Source: Lacticaseibacillus songhuajiangensis (lineage in GTDB: Bacteria; Bacillota; Bacilli; Lactobacillales; Lactobacillaceae). From it: a DNA stretch of 64,000 nucleotides. Location of the stretch: NCBI RefSeq assembly GCF_003946025.1, contig NZ_RHNR01000006.1, positions 1 through 64,000 of the forward strand, in the 5' to 3' direction. Under the pieces are notes generated by a model that did no database searches, was not told the DNA's origin, and saw nothing but the letters and a program-made list of their open reading frames with translations. Positions 8,393-16,870 of the stretch are shown here, piece by piece; the stretch's first letter is position 1; every line of letters begins with the position of its first letter. Made by a program: the position numbers and the translations under genes.

Positions 8393-9137
8393 CAGCGCAA
8401 ACGTCCGCGCGGCGCTCCCGCCGGCACTGGCTAACATGCCCATCGTTAGCCTGGCCAGTACGGATTCAACTAATTTAGAAGCCAAACGGCGCTTGGAAGG
8501 GGACACTCGTGTCCCCTTCCTTGTGCTTGCAGACACCCAGACGGCTGGGGTGGGCCAGCGCGGCCACAGTTTTACCTCACCTGACAGTAGCGGTCTGTAC
8601 ATGTCCCTAGTCATCCCCCAACCGCGGGCGCTGCACCTACTCATGCCTGCAGCTGGTGTCGCCACAGTGCAAGCTGCGGCCGTCCTTGACGCTGCGCCAC
8701 TGCAATTGAAGTGGGTTAACGACCTCACGCGCGGTCAAACTAAAATCGGCGGGATTCTCTGCTGGCTTGAGCAAACGCCAACACCCGCAGCCATCATTGG
8801 CATTGGCCTGAACATTTTCCCGAATCCGGACAAAATAGCGCTGGCTAGTGATCAGCAAACCGGGACGCTCTACCCAAGCGCACCGCAGTCGGACTTGCGG
8901 GGACGACTCGCCGGCCTAATTAGTGCTAAACTGATTGAATTAATGCAAGCACCTGAACAGATTATGCCCGCCTACCGCAAGGCCGCGAGCTACGTCGGTC
9001 AGGCAGTGCGTCTCGCAAACGGCGAGCAGCACGTTAACGGCGTCCTGCAAGGTTTCGCCGACGACGGCAGCGTCATCATTCAGACAGCAACAGGTAAAGT
9101 GACCGCGGGGAGCGGTTCGATACGTCCGCAGTTATAA
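8385..9137 (+). CDS. birA: Biotin--protein ligase, monofunctional (no HTH domain)
   Basis: A 250-residue biotin-[acetyl-CoA carboxylase] ligase that joins biotin to BCCP through biotinyl-AMP. The fold is recognisable from STDSTNLEAKR, FTSPDSSGLYMSLVIPQP, KWVNDL (usually KWPNDL), KIGGIL and GIGLNIF. The N-terminal DNA-binding domain of E. coli BirA is absent, so no repressor role is expected. The usual biotin loop GRGRxGR reads GVGQRGH. The ATG at 8385 overlaps the pepV stop (translational coupling); a longer frame from 8220 lies inside pepV and is rejected. Confidence 0.88.
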   Translation: MINSANVRAALPPALANMPIVSLASTDSTNLEAKRRLEGDTRVPFLVLADTQTAGVGQRGHSFTSPDSSGLYMSLVIPQPRALHLLMPAAGVATVQAAAVLDAAPLQLKWVNDLTRGQTKIGGILCWLEQTPTPAAIIGIGLNIFPNPDKIALASDQQTGTLYPSAPQSDLRGRLAGLISAKLIELMQAPEQIMPAYRKAASYVGQAVRLANGEQHVNGVLQGFADDGSVIIQTATGKVTAGSGSIRPQL

Positions 9138-9146
9138 GCCGGCTTC

Positions 9147-9155
9147 TGGTATAAT
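9147..9155 (+). promoter_or_regulatory. Extended -10 promoter element for the PBP gene
   Basis: TGGTATAAT is an extended -10 box lying just after the birA stop. Transcription would begin near 9162, which leaves almost no leader for a GTG at 9167 and favours the GTG at 9179. Confidence 0.6.
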
Positions 9156-9178
9156 GACGGACAGAGGTGCACGAAACA

Positions 9179-11818
9179 GTGAAGAACTTACGCAAATTTT
9201 TTAAGCAATCACCTAAATCAGCGCAGGACGCGCAAACAGACGGAGACGAGACGCGGCGTGGTCATCAGCGGCGCGAACGGTCGCAGCGGTCAGCTCACAG
9301 CGAGTTGCCGCCTTTTAGCAAGGACACCGTTTGGCTCTACATCGACACCGCGCTGCAGACCTTCAAGGGGCTCATCATCGCGGCTGTCGTTGGGCTGATT
9401 ATCCTCGGCTCACTCGGCCTGGGCTTAGGCATGGGCTACTTTGCCTCCATCATCGACAAAACAAGCATTCCCACCCGGACTGCACTGCGCCGCAACATCA
9501 CCAACGCCGACAACTCGGCAACGATGTACTACGCGAACAACGTGCAACTGGCTGACGTGAAGTCCGACTTGGTCCGCAAGTCGGTGCCGCTCAACCAGAT
9601 GTCCCCTTGGGTGCAAAAAGCCGTCGTGGCGACCGAAGATGAGGACTTCTTTAAGCACAAAGGCGTCATGCCTAAGTCCATTATCCGGGCGGTCATTTCC
9701 TCCGTTACTGGCGTTGGTAGCCAGACTGGTGGGTCGACCCTCACCCAGCAACTGGTCAAAATGCAGCTACTCTCCAGTGAAACGACCTTCAAGCGCAAGG
9801 CGCAGGAAATCATGCTGGCGCAGCGCGTGGACAAGTACATGAGCAAGCAGGAGATTCTGGCGGCCTACCTCAACATCGCCACGCTCGGCCGCAACAACAA
9901 GGGTGAGAACATCGCCGGCGTTGAGGCCGCCGCCGAGGGGATCTTTGGCACCACCGCGGCCAAGCTCAATCTGGCGCAAGCGGCGTTCATTGCCGGCTTG
10001 CCGCAGAGCCCTTTTGGCTACACGCCATACAATACGAACGGGACTTTCGTCAAAGATCTGAAGCCGGGACTCGCACGCCAGCGGACCGTGCTTTTCCGCA
10101 TGTACCGGGCCGGCTACATCACCGCTAAACAGTATGCGGATGCCAAGAAGTATGACCTCAAAGCGCATTTCCTGCGCAAATCCAGCGCGGAAAACGGCCA
10201 GGAATCCACTGACTTCGCCTACAACGCGGTCTTCAGTCAGGCGGAAACCATCATTGCCGAGAAACTGGCTAAGCGTGACGACCTGACCGTCAGCGAGATG
10301 AAGAGTGACTCGAACCTTTACAACCAGTACCTGACATCCGCTGCTACCCTGCTGCGGACCAAGGGTTACAAGATTCACAGCACGGTCATCAAGTCAGTTT
10401 ACGACAAGATGCAAACGACCATGCAGAACTACAAGTACACCTTCGGCACAACGCACACCTACTCTTATACCGACCCGAACACGGGTGTGCAGAAAACCGC
10501 CACGGAGCCGGCTGAAAACGGAACCGTGCTCCTGGACAACAACACCGGTGCGATTCTCGGCTTCGTCGGCGGTGTGCAAAAGGGTGTCAACCACATCTAC
10601 ACCACCCGTTCACCAGGTTCCACGATTAAGCCCATCATCGTCTATGGCCCCGCAATCGAAAACAAGCTGATTGGAAGTGAATCCGCCCTCGCGGACTTCA
10701 AGACCAACTTCTCCGGTTACTCGGTCACGGACTATGGTGGCGTCATCCAAAACAAGTTCATCCCAGCTAGCAAGGCGCTGGCTTGGTCTTACAACATCCC
10801 CGCCATCAACCTCTACAACGCGGTCCGCAAAAAGATTAACGTGAAGAGTTACATGGAGAAGATGGGCATCACCACCCTGACCAATAACGACTACTCGCAG
10901 CTCGGACTGGGTCTGGGCGGTACTGACTACGGGGTTACCTTGAGCGCCCAAGCGAGTGCCTTCTCGACTTTTGCCAACGGCGGCCAGCATGTGAAGTCGT
11001 ACATGATTTCCAAAATCACCGATCCAAGTGGCAACATCGTCTACCAGCACAAAACCAAGAAAACGCGCGTCTTCTCTAAGGCAACCTCCTACATCATGAG
11101 CAAAATGCTCAGTGGGGTTGTCAGCGACGGGACCGCCGCGTCGGTCGGCAGCAGTCTGCTCTTCAACAGCAAGAACTTGATTGGTAAGACTGGGACCAGT
11201 AACAACTACCGGGATATTTGGTTCATTGGGAGCACGCCGGGCGTCACGCTGGCTAGCTGGATGGGTTATGACAACAACTACGGGCAAACCTTCAACATGA
11301 GTTCCAGTGGCAGTAGCATCAACCAGCGTTACTGGACTGCCCAGATGAACGCCATTTACCAGCAGATTCCCGATCGCCTGAAGGTGAACAAGACCATGGC
11401 CAAGCCAAGCACGGTCAAGAGTGTTCTGGTCAACTCGGAAACGGGTTACCCGAACGGCTCTACAACCTTCAATGGCAGTACCGTATCGACGAGCGGCAAT
11501 GAAGTCGAAAGCCTGTACAACAACTGGAAACCAGGTGCACTGACGAGTCACTTTGCCATTGGCGGGACGAGTGAAAACTACCTCAGTTTCTGGACGCACA
11601 GCGCGGATTACGGCAAAACTACCGATGGTAGTGGCAGCAGTTCGGATAACAATTCAACCACAAGCACAACTAGTGATGCATTGACGTCCAGCACCGGGAG
11701 TACGAGCAGCAGCAGTTCTTCCTCGTCCTCCAGCTCGGCCAGCATCCTCTACGGATCTTCGTCGTCGCTGACTTCGTCGTCATCGTCGCCTGCAAGTTCT
11801 AGTTCAAGTTCATACTAA
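9179..11818 (+). CDS. Class A penicillin-binding protein (PBP1A/2A type)
   Basis: A bifunctional peptidoglycan glycosyltransferase/transpeptidase of about 879 residues. There is a basic cytoplasmic N-terminus, one membrane anchor (about residues 60-90), then the GT51 domain (ATEDEDFFKHKG, GGSTLTQQLVK, QEILAAYLN), then the transpeptidase domain (SPGSTIKP with the active Ser, SYN, KTGTSNNYRD). The last ~70 residues are almost pure Ser/Thr, a disordered outer tail. A GTG at 9167 is in frame; 9179 is preferred because AGAGG and the promoter spacing fit it. birA lies 41 bases upstream but the gene has its own promoter. Confidence 0.93.
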   Translation: MKNLRKFFKQSPKSAQDAQTDGDETRRGHQRRERSQRSAHSELPPFSKDTVWLYIDTALQTFKGLIIAAVVGLIILGSLGLGLGMGYFASIIDKTSIPTRTALRRNITNADNSATMYYANNVQLADVKSDLVRKSVPLNQMSPWVQKAVVATEDEDFFKHKGVMPKSIIRAVISSVTGVGSQTGGSTLTQQLVKMQLLSSETTFKRKAQEIMLAQRVDKYMSKQEILAAYLNIATLGRNNKGENIAGVEAAAEGIFGTTAAKLNLAQAAFIAGLPQSPFGYTPYNTNGTFVKDLKPGLARQRTVLFRMYRAGYITAKQYADAKKYDLKAHFLRKSSAENGQESTDFAYNAVFSQAETIIAEKLAKRDDLTVSEMKSDSNLYNQYLTSAATLLRTKGYKIHSTVIKSVYDKMQTTMQNYKYTFGTTHTYSYTDPNTGVQKTATEPAENGTVLLDNNTGAILGFVGGVQKGVNHIYTTRSPGSTIKPIIVYGPAIENKLIGSESALADFKTNFSGYSVTDYGGVIQNKFIPASKALAWSYNIPAINLYNAVRKKINVKSYMEKMGITTLTNNDYSQLGLGLGGTDYGVTLSAQASAFSTFANGGQHVKSYMISKITDPSGNIVYQHKTKKTRVFSKATSYIMSKMLSGVVSDGTAASVGSSLLFNSKNLIGKTGTSNNYRDIWFIGSTPGVTLASWMGYDNNYGQTFNMSSSGSSINQRYWTAQMNAIYQQIPDRLKVNKTMAKPSTVKSVLVNSETGYPNGSTTFNGSTVSTSGNEVESLYNNWKPGALTSHFAIGGTSENYLSFWTHSADYGKTTDGSGSSSDNNSTTSTTSDALTSSTGSTSSSSSSSSSSSASILYGSSSSLTSSSSSPASSSSSSY

Positions 11819-11825
11819 GACAGAA

Positions 11826-11858
11826 AACACCCCTACGAACGCTGGTCGTAGGGGTGTT
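11826..11858 (+). terminator. Hairpin terminator after the PBP gene
   Basis: Perfect 13-bp stem AACACCCCTACGA / TCGTAGGGGTGTT with a 7-base loop, 7 bases after the stop codon. The T run is weak. Confidence 0.7.
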
Positions 11859-11978
11859 GTCGTATTACTAACACTCATAACTGAGGCCAAGACTGGAACA
11901 GATTGACTCAGTCCTAATTGCTTCCACCATGTTATTCACGCAATTATTGAAACCTCCAACTCAGCCACCTGAATGTGG

Positions 11979-12190
11979 TTAGAACAAAGTGCAAGTAATT
12001 GGATCTGCCAGCTCAAATTCGTCAACTGTGCGCGGAATCTGTAGCACACTAGTTAGCCTTTCCCACTGATGGGTGATTGGAGAACCATTGTACTCAAGAG
12101 ACATCTGGCATCAAAATCTTCAGTCCAACAATCTCTTTGTCGCGGATTAAAATACAATTAGGTTGATCCCCCACTTCGTCACAATGATGC
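11979..12190 (-). pseudogene. Decayed coding fragment with frameshift
   Basis: On the minus strand one frame reads ...HHCDEVGDQPNCILIRD then KEIVGLKILMPDVS and stops at 12094-12096. A second frame takes over at the same point (ATG at 12104) and reads MSLEYNGSPITHQWERLTSV then LQIPRTVDEFELADPITCTL, stopping at 11979. The two halves join as one protein-like sequence (PDVS/LEYNGSP) after a single-base shift. No ribosome site or full start exists, and repeat A3 begins immediately upstream, so the 5' part may have been lost there. I do not recognise the family. Confidence 0.5.
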
Positions 12191-12195
12191 ACATA

Positions 12196-12470
12196 GGGAC
12201 TGGAGCGGATTGGCGTTGCGACCGGGAAGGGTGTGCGTGCACGCAAAAACGGCAGTGTATGTTTCGCATGTGGTTTTCATGCGAAATGTACACCGCCGTT
12301 TTTGCTAGGAGCGGGATTTTGCCACCGGTTTTGCGGCAAAATCCCCAGCGGAAGACCGCGCAGCCAGTCGACCTCGCGCTTTAGCGCGTAGTGAGACGGA
12401 CACCGTAGGGCGGGCTGAAGCGGTCCCACGCACATCTTTCCCGAGAGCGTAGCCGATCCGGTCCAGTCCC
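12196..12470 (+). repeat. Family A structured repeat, copy A3
   Basis: The outer arms GGGACTGGAGCGGATTGG and (as reverse complement) GGGACTGGACCGGATCGG extend about 45 bases each. Inside are a long variable stem (12243-12305, GCAAAAACGGC / GCCGTTTTTGC plus TTTCGCATG / CATGCGAAA), a second stem GGGATTTTGCC / GGCAAAATCCC, and the shared module at 12361-12411 also found in repeat B2. It sits between the convergent PBP and ccpA genes. Confidence 0.85.
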
Positions 12471-12483
12471 GCCCCTGTACCAT

Positions 12484-12520
12484 AGAAAAAGAGCCCAACA
12501 CCAGCAACTGGTGTTGAGCC
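12484..12520 (-). terminator. Terminator of ccpA
   Basis: Minus-strand stem GGCTCAACACCAG / CTGGTGTTGGGCTC with a 3-base loop, followed by TTTTTC, 10 bases after the ccpA stop. Confidence 0.85.
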
Positions 12521-12529
12521 CTATCTGAA

Positions 12530-13546
12530 TTACTTGTCTGAGTTGTTCTTGGTTGAATCGCGCTGGGTGATGTCGAAACCGAGCATGATGGTCTTCTCGT
12601 CGATTTCTTCCTTGTTCATCATCTTCGTCAGCAGGCGCATTGCCACAGCACCGATATCGTAAAGCGGCTGGTCAATGGAGGTCATCCGTGGCCGGCTCAT
12701 TTCGGTCAGCTTGGTGTTGTTGCTTGCGATGATTTCGAAGTCTTCAGGAATCTTCACACCGGCATCACGTGCCGCGTTGAGAATCCCCATGGCCACTTCG
12801 TCATCAGCCACAATGGCTGCGGTTGCCTTAGCCTTTTGCAGCTGCTTGAAGATGGACAGACCTGCCTGGTAGCTGTATTCCGTTTCAAAGACGAGGCTTT
12901 CGTCGTAAGCGATGCCGGCCTGGTCCAGGGCACTCTTGTAACCCTTGAGGCGGAACTGACCGTTAATCGCTTCATCCAGCGGGCCGGTCACGAGCGCAAT
13001 ACGCTGGTTACCGTTGTCCAGCAACTGCTTGGTTGCCCCTTCAACAGCGGCTACGTAGTCGATGTTGACACTACCTACCTGCTTTTCGGGGTCAATGGAG
13101 CCAGCCAGCACAACTGGGGTCTTGGAGCGGTTGAATTCGCTGCGAATGTTATCACTGATGGCGTGGCCCATGTAGATCAAACCGTCAACCTGCTTGGCCA
13201 AGAGGTTGTTCACAACCTGAACTTCCTTCTTGTTGTTTTCATCGGAGTTGGCGAGGATGATGTTGTACTTGTACATTGCCGCAACGTCATCAATCCCGCG
13301 TGCGAGGCTGGAGAAGAACATGTTCGTCACATCAGGAATAATAACCCCAACGGTCGTCGTCTTCTTAGATGCAAGGCCACGGGCCACAGCGTTTGGCCGG
13401 TAATCGAGACGGTCGATAACCTCCAAAACCTTCTTACGGGTAGCTGGCTTAACGTTTGGGTTCCCATTCACAACACGTGACACGGTAGCCATGGAGACGC
13501 TCGCTTCCCGGGCAACGTCGTAAATGGTGATTGTTTGTTTTTCCAT
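12530..13546 (-). CDS. ccpA: Catabolite control protein A
   Basis: A LacI-family regulator of 338 residues, the global carbon catabolite regulator of Firmicutes, which binds cre sites with HPr-Ser46-P. The N-terminal HTH and hinge are intact (ITIYDVAREASVSMATVSRV, NGNPNVKPATRKKVLEVIDR, YRPNAVARGLASKKT), followed by a complete periplasmic-binding-like core. It is divergent from pepQ, the classic lactobacillus arrangement, and a cre site lies in the shared promoter region, so autoregulation is likely. ATG at 13546 is preceded by GAAAGGATC. Confidence 0.97.
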   Translation of the reverse strand: MEKQTITIYDVAREASVSMATVSRVVNGNPNVKPATRKKVLEVIDRLDYRPNAVARGLASKKTTTVGVIIPDVTNMFFSSLARGIDDVAAMYKYNIILANSDENNKKEVQVVNNLLAKQVDGLIYMGHAISDNIRSEFNRSKTPVVLAGSIDPEKQVGSVNIDYVAAVEGATKQLLDNGNQRIALVTGPLDEAINGQFRLKGYKSALDQAGIAYDESLVFETEYSYQAGLSIFKQLQKAKATAAIVADDEVAMGILNAARDAGVKIPEDFEIIASNNTKLTEMSRPRMTSIDQPLYDIGAVAMRLLTKMMNKEEIDEKTIMLGFDITQRDSTKNNSDK

Positions 13547-13636
13547 AATGCTTCAAAGATCCTTTCGCAAAATCAATTATTTTCAATGGACTGCTCATTT
13601 TGTTCGTTTTCAAGGATAGCAAAGTAATTCAACAAA

Positions 13637-13650
13637 TGCAAGCGTTTACT
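13637..13650. promoter_or_regulatory. cre site (CcpA operator) between ccpA and pepQ
   Basis: TGCAAGCGTTTACT fits the cre consensus TGNAANCGNNNNCA except at its last base. It lies between the two divergent start codons, as in other lactobacilli where this region is CcpA-responsive. Confidence 0.75.
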
Positions 13651-13707
13651 GATAATTGCAGACATTTTTTCATAGCTTCTTTCTGAAATTTTGCAAGGAC
13701 CCGCATG

Positions 13708-13716
13708 TGCTATACT
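13708..13716 (+). promoter_or_regulatory. Extended -10 promoter of pepQ
   Basis: TGCTATACT is an extended -10 box with TTGCAA 14 bases upstream; the extended form compensates for the short spacer. It lies about 60 bases downstream of the cre site. Confidence 0.55.
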
Positions 13717-13766
13717 GGTCGTATCAAACGCTGCCAAAGACAGCCATTCTTAGGAGGCCTTTTTCA

Positions 13767-14870
13767 ATGAATCAACACCTGCAGAACCTGATTAACTGGG
13801 TTCAAGACGAGCACCTGGACATTGCTTACATCAGCAATCCCACTAACATCAACTACTTCTCTGGTTTCTTCCAGGACCCAGAAGAACGTGTCACTGGCCT
13901 GTTCGTGTTCCCAAACCAGGATCCCTTCCTGTTCACACCGGCCCTCTCCATTGAGGAGGTCAAGCGCTCCGGCTGGCCATTTGACGTGTACGGGTACCTC
14001 GACCATGAAGACCCATTTGCACTAATTGCAGGACATATCAAGGACCGGAACGCGAACCCTATCAACTGGGGCATTGAAAAAGACGACCTGCCCGTTTACC
14101 GCTTCGAGGCCGTCATGCAGCAGTTCCCGAATGCAACCTTCCCTGCTGACGCTTCCCGGTACATTGAACGTGCCAAGTTGATTAAATCGCCTGACGAAAT
14201 CGCCCTGCTTGAAGCCGCCGGTCGTGAAGCCGATGCCGCCTTTGCAGCTGGTTTTGCCGCTCTGCACAGTGGTGTCACTGAACAGGCCGTTGTCGCCGAG
14301 ATTGAATACGCCATGATGAAGCGCGGCGTCATGCAGATGAGTTTCGACACGATTGTGCAGGCTGGTGCCAACGCCGCCAATCCGCACGGTGGTCCAGAAC
14401 TAAACAAGATTGAAAGTGGCCAAATGGTCCTCTTTGACCTCGGGACCGTTCACAAGGGTTACATCAGTGATTCTACCCGTACCGTTGCCTTTGGCCCCAT
14501 TGACGACAAGCAAAAGGAAATCCACGCCGTCTGCTTGGAAGCCAACCTCGCCGCCATGGACGCTGCCCGTCCAGGTGTGACCGCTGCTGAACTGGACAAA
14601 ATTGCCCGCGACATTATCACCAAGGCCGGCTATGGTGAATACTTCAACCACCGCCTTGGTCATGGGATTGGAACAAGCACGCACGAATTCCCGTCCATCA
14701 TGGAAGGCAACGATCTCGTGCTGGAGCCGGGCATGTGCTTCTCCATCGAACCAGGGATTTACATTCCTGGTTTCGCCGGCGTTCGCATTGAGGACTGTGT
14801 CCACATCACGGCCGACGGGAACGAACCATTCACCCACACAACCAAGGAATTACAGACCTTCACTGACTAA
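13767..14870 (+). CDS. pepQ: Xaa-Pro dipeptidase PepQ (M24 family)
   Basis: A 367-residue cytoplasmic metalloenzyme (prolidase) that splits Xaa-Pro dipeptides. The N-terminal creatinase-like domain covers about residues 1-130. The pita-bread domain carries the metal ligands in FDLGTVHKGYISDSTRT, HRLGHGIGTSTHE, SIEPGIYIPG and GVRIEDCVHI. The start is set by TAGGAGG at 13751-13757; an upstream in-frame start at 13656 has none. It is transcribed divergently from ccpA. Confidence 0.96.
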   Translation: MNQHLQNLINWVQDEHLDIAYISNPTNINYFSGFFQDPEERVTGLFVFPNQDPFLFTPALSIEEVKRSGWPFDVYGYLDHEDPFALIAGHIKDRNANPINWGIEKDDLPVYRFEAVMQQFPNATFPADASRYIERAKLIKSPDEIALLEAAGREADAAFAAGFAALHSGVTEQAVVAEIEYAMMKRGVMQMSFDTIVQAGANAANPHGGPELNKIESGQMVLFDLGTVHKGYISDSTRTVAFGPIDDKQKEIHAVCLEANLAAMDAARPGVTAAELDKIARDIITKAGYGEYFNHRLGHGIGTSTHEFPSIMEGNDLVLEPGMCFSIEPGIYIPGFAGVRIEDCVHITADGNEPFTHTTKELQTFTD

Positions 14871-14883
14871 ATCTAATTATGAC

Positions 14884-14912
14884 AAAGGGACGCCACTGCG
14901 GCGTCCCTTTTC
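14884..14912 (+). terminator. Terminator of pepQ
   Basis: Stem GGGACGCC / GGCGTCCC with a 5-base loop followed by TTTT. Confidence 0.85.
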
Positions 14913-14937
14913 TTGTCCGCAGAAACTGGCGCGAGTA

Positions 14938-14964
14938 CAAAAAAAGTGGCCCGAAGGTCACTTT
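14938..14964 (-). terminator. Terminator of the HAD phosphatase gene
   Basis: Minus-strand AAGTGACC-TTCG-GGCCACTT (one mismatch) followed by a run of Ts, 15 bases after the stop at 14980. Confidence 0.8.
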
Positions 14965-14979
14965 GCCTGCATTTAGGAA

Positions 14980-15627
14980 TTAGAACAGCTTCGCCGCCGC
15001 GGCATCAATGGCAAGTGGAGCATCAACTATGATGTCCGCACCAGCCTTCTTCAGTTCATGAGCATCCCCGAAGCCATAGGTCACGCCGAGCGTCTTCACG
15101 TCATTGTTCTTACCGCCTTCGATGTCCGTGAAGCGGTCACCAATCATAATGCTGCTGCCCTGCTCTGCATCCATATTTTGCATCGCATAACGCAGCACGT
15201 CGGTCTTGCTGACACGTGTGCGCTCATCGGCCGAGGCACCGTACGCGCCATCAAAAAGGCTGCGCAGCTTCAGGTGATCGACAATTCGTTCAATCATCAC
15301 TTCCGGCTTGGACGAAGCCACGGCAATCTTGTAGTCTTGGGCGCGCAATTTCTGCAAGGTGTCCACAATGCCATCGTACAGGCTCAGTTCAAAAATCCCC
15401 TTGTCAGTGTAATACTCCTGGTAAGAGGCAATCCCCTTCTTGACGTCAACACCTGGAAAATATTTGTGCATGCTATAGCTGAGACTGGGGCCAATCCAGT
15501 CGCGGTACTGGTTTGGTGCCAGCGGGGTCAGGCCCATGTCCTTAATCATGTACTTGATACCATCGACAATCCCGCGTTCGGAATCCGCGATTGTGCCGTC
15601 AAAATCAAAGAAGAGTGTTTTCGTCAT
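14980..15627 (-). CDS. HAD-superfamily hydrolase, phosphoglycolate phosphatase-like
   Basis: A 215-residue HAD enzyme of the PGP/PpaX type. FFDFDGTIADSERG carries the nucleophile and acid Asp pair, VASSKPEVMIERI motif II/III, and MIGDRFTDIEGGKNNDVKTL motif IV. The helical cap starts after residue 16. The ATG at 15627 has TGGAG ten bases upstream. A longer open frame to 16017 runs antiparallel through the intergenic hairpin and ytxH and is not part of the gene. The substrate is not determined by sequence. Confidence 0.9.
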   Translation of the reverse strand: MTKTLFFDFDGTIADSERGIVDGIKYMIKDMGLTPLAPNQYRDWIGPSLSYSMHKYFPGVDVKKGIASYQEYYTDKGIFELSLYDGIVDTLQKLRAQDYKIAVASSKPEVMIERIVDHLKLRSLFDGAYGASADERTRVSKTDVLRYAMQNMDAEQGSSIMIGDRFTDIEGGKNNDVKTLGVTYGFGDAHELKKAGADIIVDAPLAIDAAAAKLF

Positions 15628-15748
15628 TTCATAAACTCCATTAGCAATTTTATATTTTGAATCAATGTGTCTAGCATACCCCAGACGACGCGACAGTCGC
15701 AAGTGAAGCGCACGGACCACTATTTCCCGGAAAATAGGGCAAAAAAAA

Positions 15749-15770
15749 GAGGCTTTGCGCCCCTCTTCTT
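15749..15770 (-). terminator. Terminator of ytxH
   Basis: Minus-strand AAGAGG / CCTCTT stem followed by a run of eight Ts, immediately after the ytxH stop. Confidence 0.75.
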
Positions 15771-15772
15771 CA

Positions 15773-16273
15773 TTACTGCTCGTCGTTTTCTGCTTCAGTA
15801 TCAGCAGCTTCATCTTCAGCGGCAACAGTTTCTTCAGCAGTTGCGGCTTCTTCCGGCTTGACGTCTTCAGCAGTTGGTGTGGCTTCGTCCTTCGCCTGGG
15901 CAAAAGCACTCTTGCCGTCCACGATGATGTCATCAAAGTCATCATCATCGTTGTCTTCGTCGTCATCGGATTCGATGACAGCACTGCGCAATTCGGCAGT
16001 TTCTTCATCGTAATCATCGAGGTTCAAGTCGTCGTCGCCCTGCAACTTGGTCTTGAGGCCAGTCACGAGCTCTTCGGCGCTACCGCGCAAGCTAGTTGCA
16101 GCGTCCTTGGCGTATTCGTAGTAATCAGCGGCGCGATCGCCGAGTTCACTACCACTGTTTTCCAGCTTTTCCTTCAAGGCCTTGGTGTTGGCTGGGGCGA
16201 GCAGGTAGTTCGCGGCCAGTGCACTGGCGGTCCCGAGCAGGAAACCCCATACAAAGTTCGAATTCTTCGACAT
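15773..16273 (-). CDS. ytxH: YtxH domain protein with acidic tail
   Basis: A 166-residue envelope protein. Residues 1-35 form the YtxH membrane/gas-vesicle-like segment (NFVWGFLLGTASALAANYLL), followed by an amphipathic helical region and then a strongly acidic C-terminal half (ESDDDEDNDDDDFDDIIVDG, later Glu/Ala-rich). The acidic tail is longer than in B. subtilis YtxH. It follows ytxG by 11 bases, the pairing conserved next to ccpA in many Firmicutes. Function is unknown; the B. subtilis homologue is linked to general stress. Confidence 0.85.
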   Translation of the reverse strand: MSKNSNFVWGFLLGTASALAANYLLAPANTKALKEKLENSGSELGDRAADYYEYAKDAATSLRGSAEELVTGLKTKLQGDDDLNLDDYDEETAELRSAVIESDDDEDNDDDDFDDIIVDGKSAFAQAKDEATPTAEDVKPEEAATAEETVAAEDEAADTEAENDEQ

Positions 16274-16284
16274 CGTGTGTCCTC

Positions 16285-16713
16285 CTATTTCTTATCCTTG
16301 CTAAGTTGATTTTTCAGAATAGAAAATGCTGCCGAGCCGGCGCGTACCGCCATGGAGCTCTTCGCAGATGTTGCGGTCTGGTTAACCCGGGTGCTCAAGT
16401 TCTTCGCCGCTTCGTTCAGCTCGGAGACGCTCTCACCAAGATCCCCCATTGCGGTAAAGACTGGGTCAATCGTTGCCACCTTGCCATTGACATCCTCAAG
16501 TAGCTCGTTTGACTTAACGAGCAATGCTTCGACCTCGTGGGTCAAGGTGCCAAGTTCATCGTTGACGACGTTCAGTGTCCGCCGTGCTTCCCCAACGGTT
16601 GGCTTAACTTCCTTAATCGTTCGACTAATCTGCCAACCGACAATAAGAACTGCCAGTGCGATAATTAAAAATGCAATCGCCGCAATTAGTCCCGCGACTT
16701 GTCCAAGTGTCAT
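16285..16713 (-). CDS. ytxG: DUF948 family protein YtxG
   Basis: A 142-residue protein with one N-terminal membrane helix (about residues 7-29) and a long coiled-coil-like cytoplasmic or peripheral region (PTVGEARRTLNVVNDELGTL, LLEDVNGKVATIDPVF) typical of DUF948. It forms an operon with ytxH and is divergent from the mscS-type gene. No catalytic residues are visible. Confidence 0.87.
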   Translation of the reverse strand: MTLGQVAGLIAAIAFLIIALAVLIVGWQISRTIKEVKPTVGEARRTLNVVNDELGTLTHEVEALLVKSNELLEDVNGKVATIDPVFTAMGDLGESVSELNEAAKNLSTRVNQTATSAKSSMAVRAGSAAFSILKNQLSKDKK

Positions 16714-16870
16714 GCCACACCATCCTTTCTTTGGTTCAGAAACCTGGTTCTAGAATATCATCAAAAGAATGCGCATTCAATTTTTTGACCACATTTTGCC
16801 AAAAAAATCCGTTTATTGCCCTGCAAAATTCTGCTACACTTGAAGGCATCAATAACAACGAGGTGATTGG

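Noticed and set aside
7133-8728. 531-codon open frame on the minus strand across pepV and birA
   Set aside because: It is antisense to two well-supported enzymes with clear motifs; it reflects high-GC codon bias. No ribosome site or family.
15628-16017. N-terminal extension of the HAD phosphatase frame
   Set aside because: It reads through the intergenic region and antiparallel frames of ytxH in low-complexity sequence; the HAD start at 15627 has a ribosome site and matches family length.
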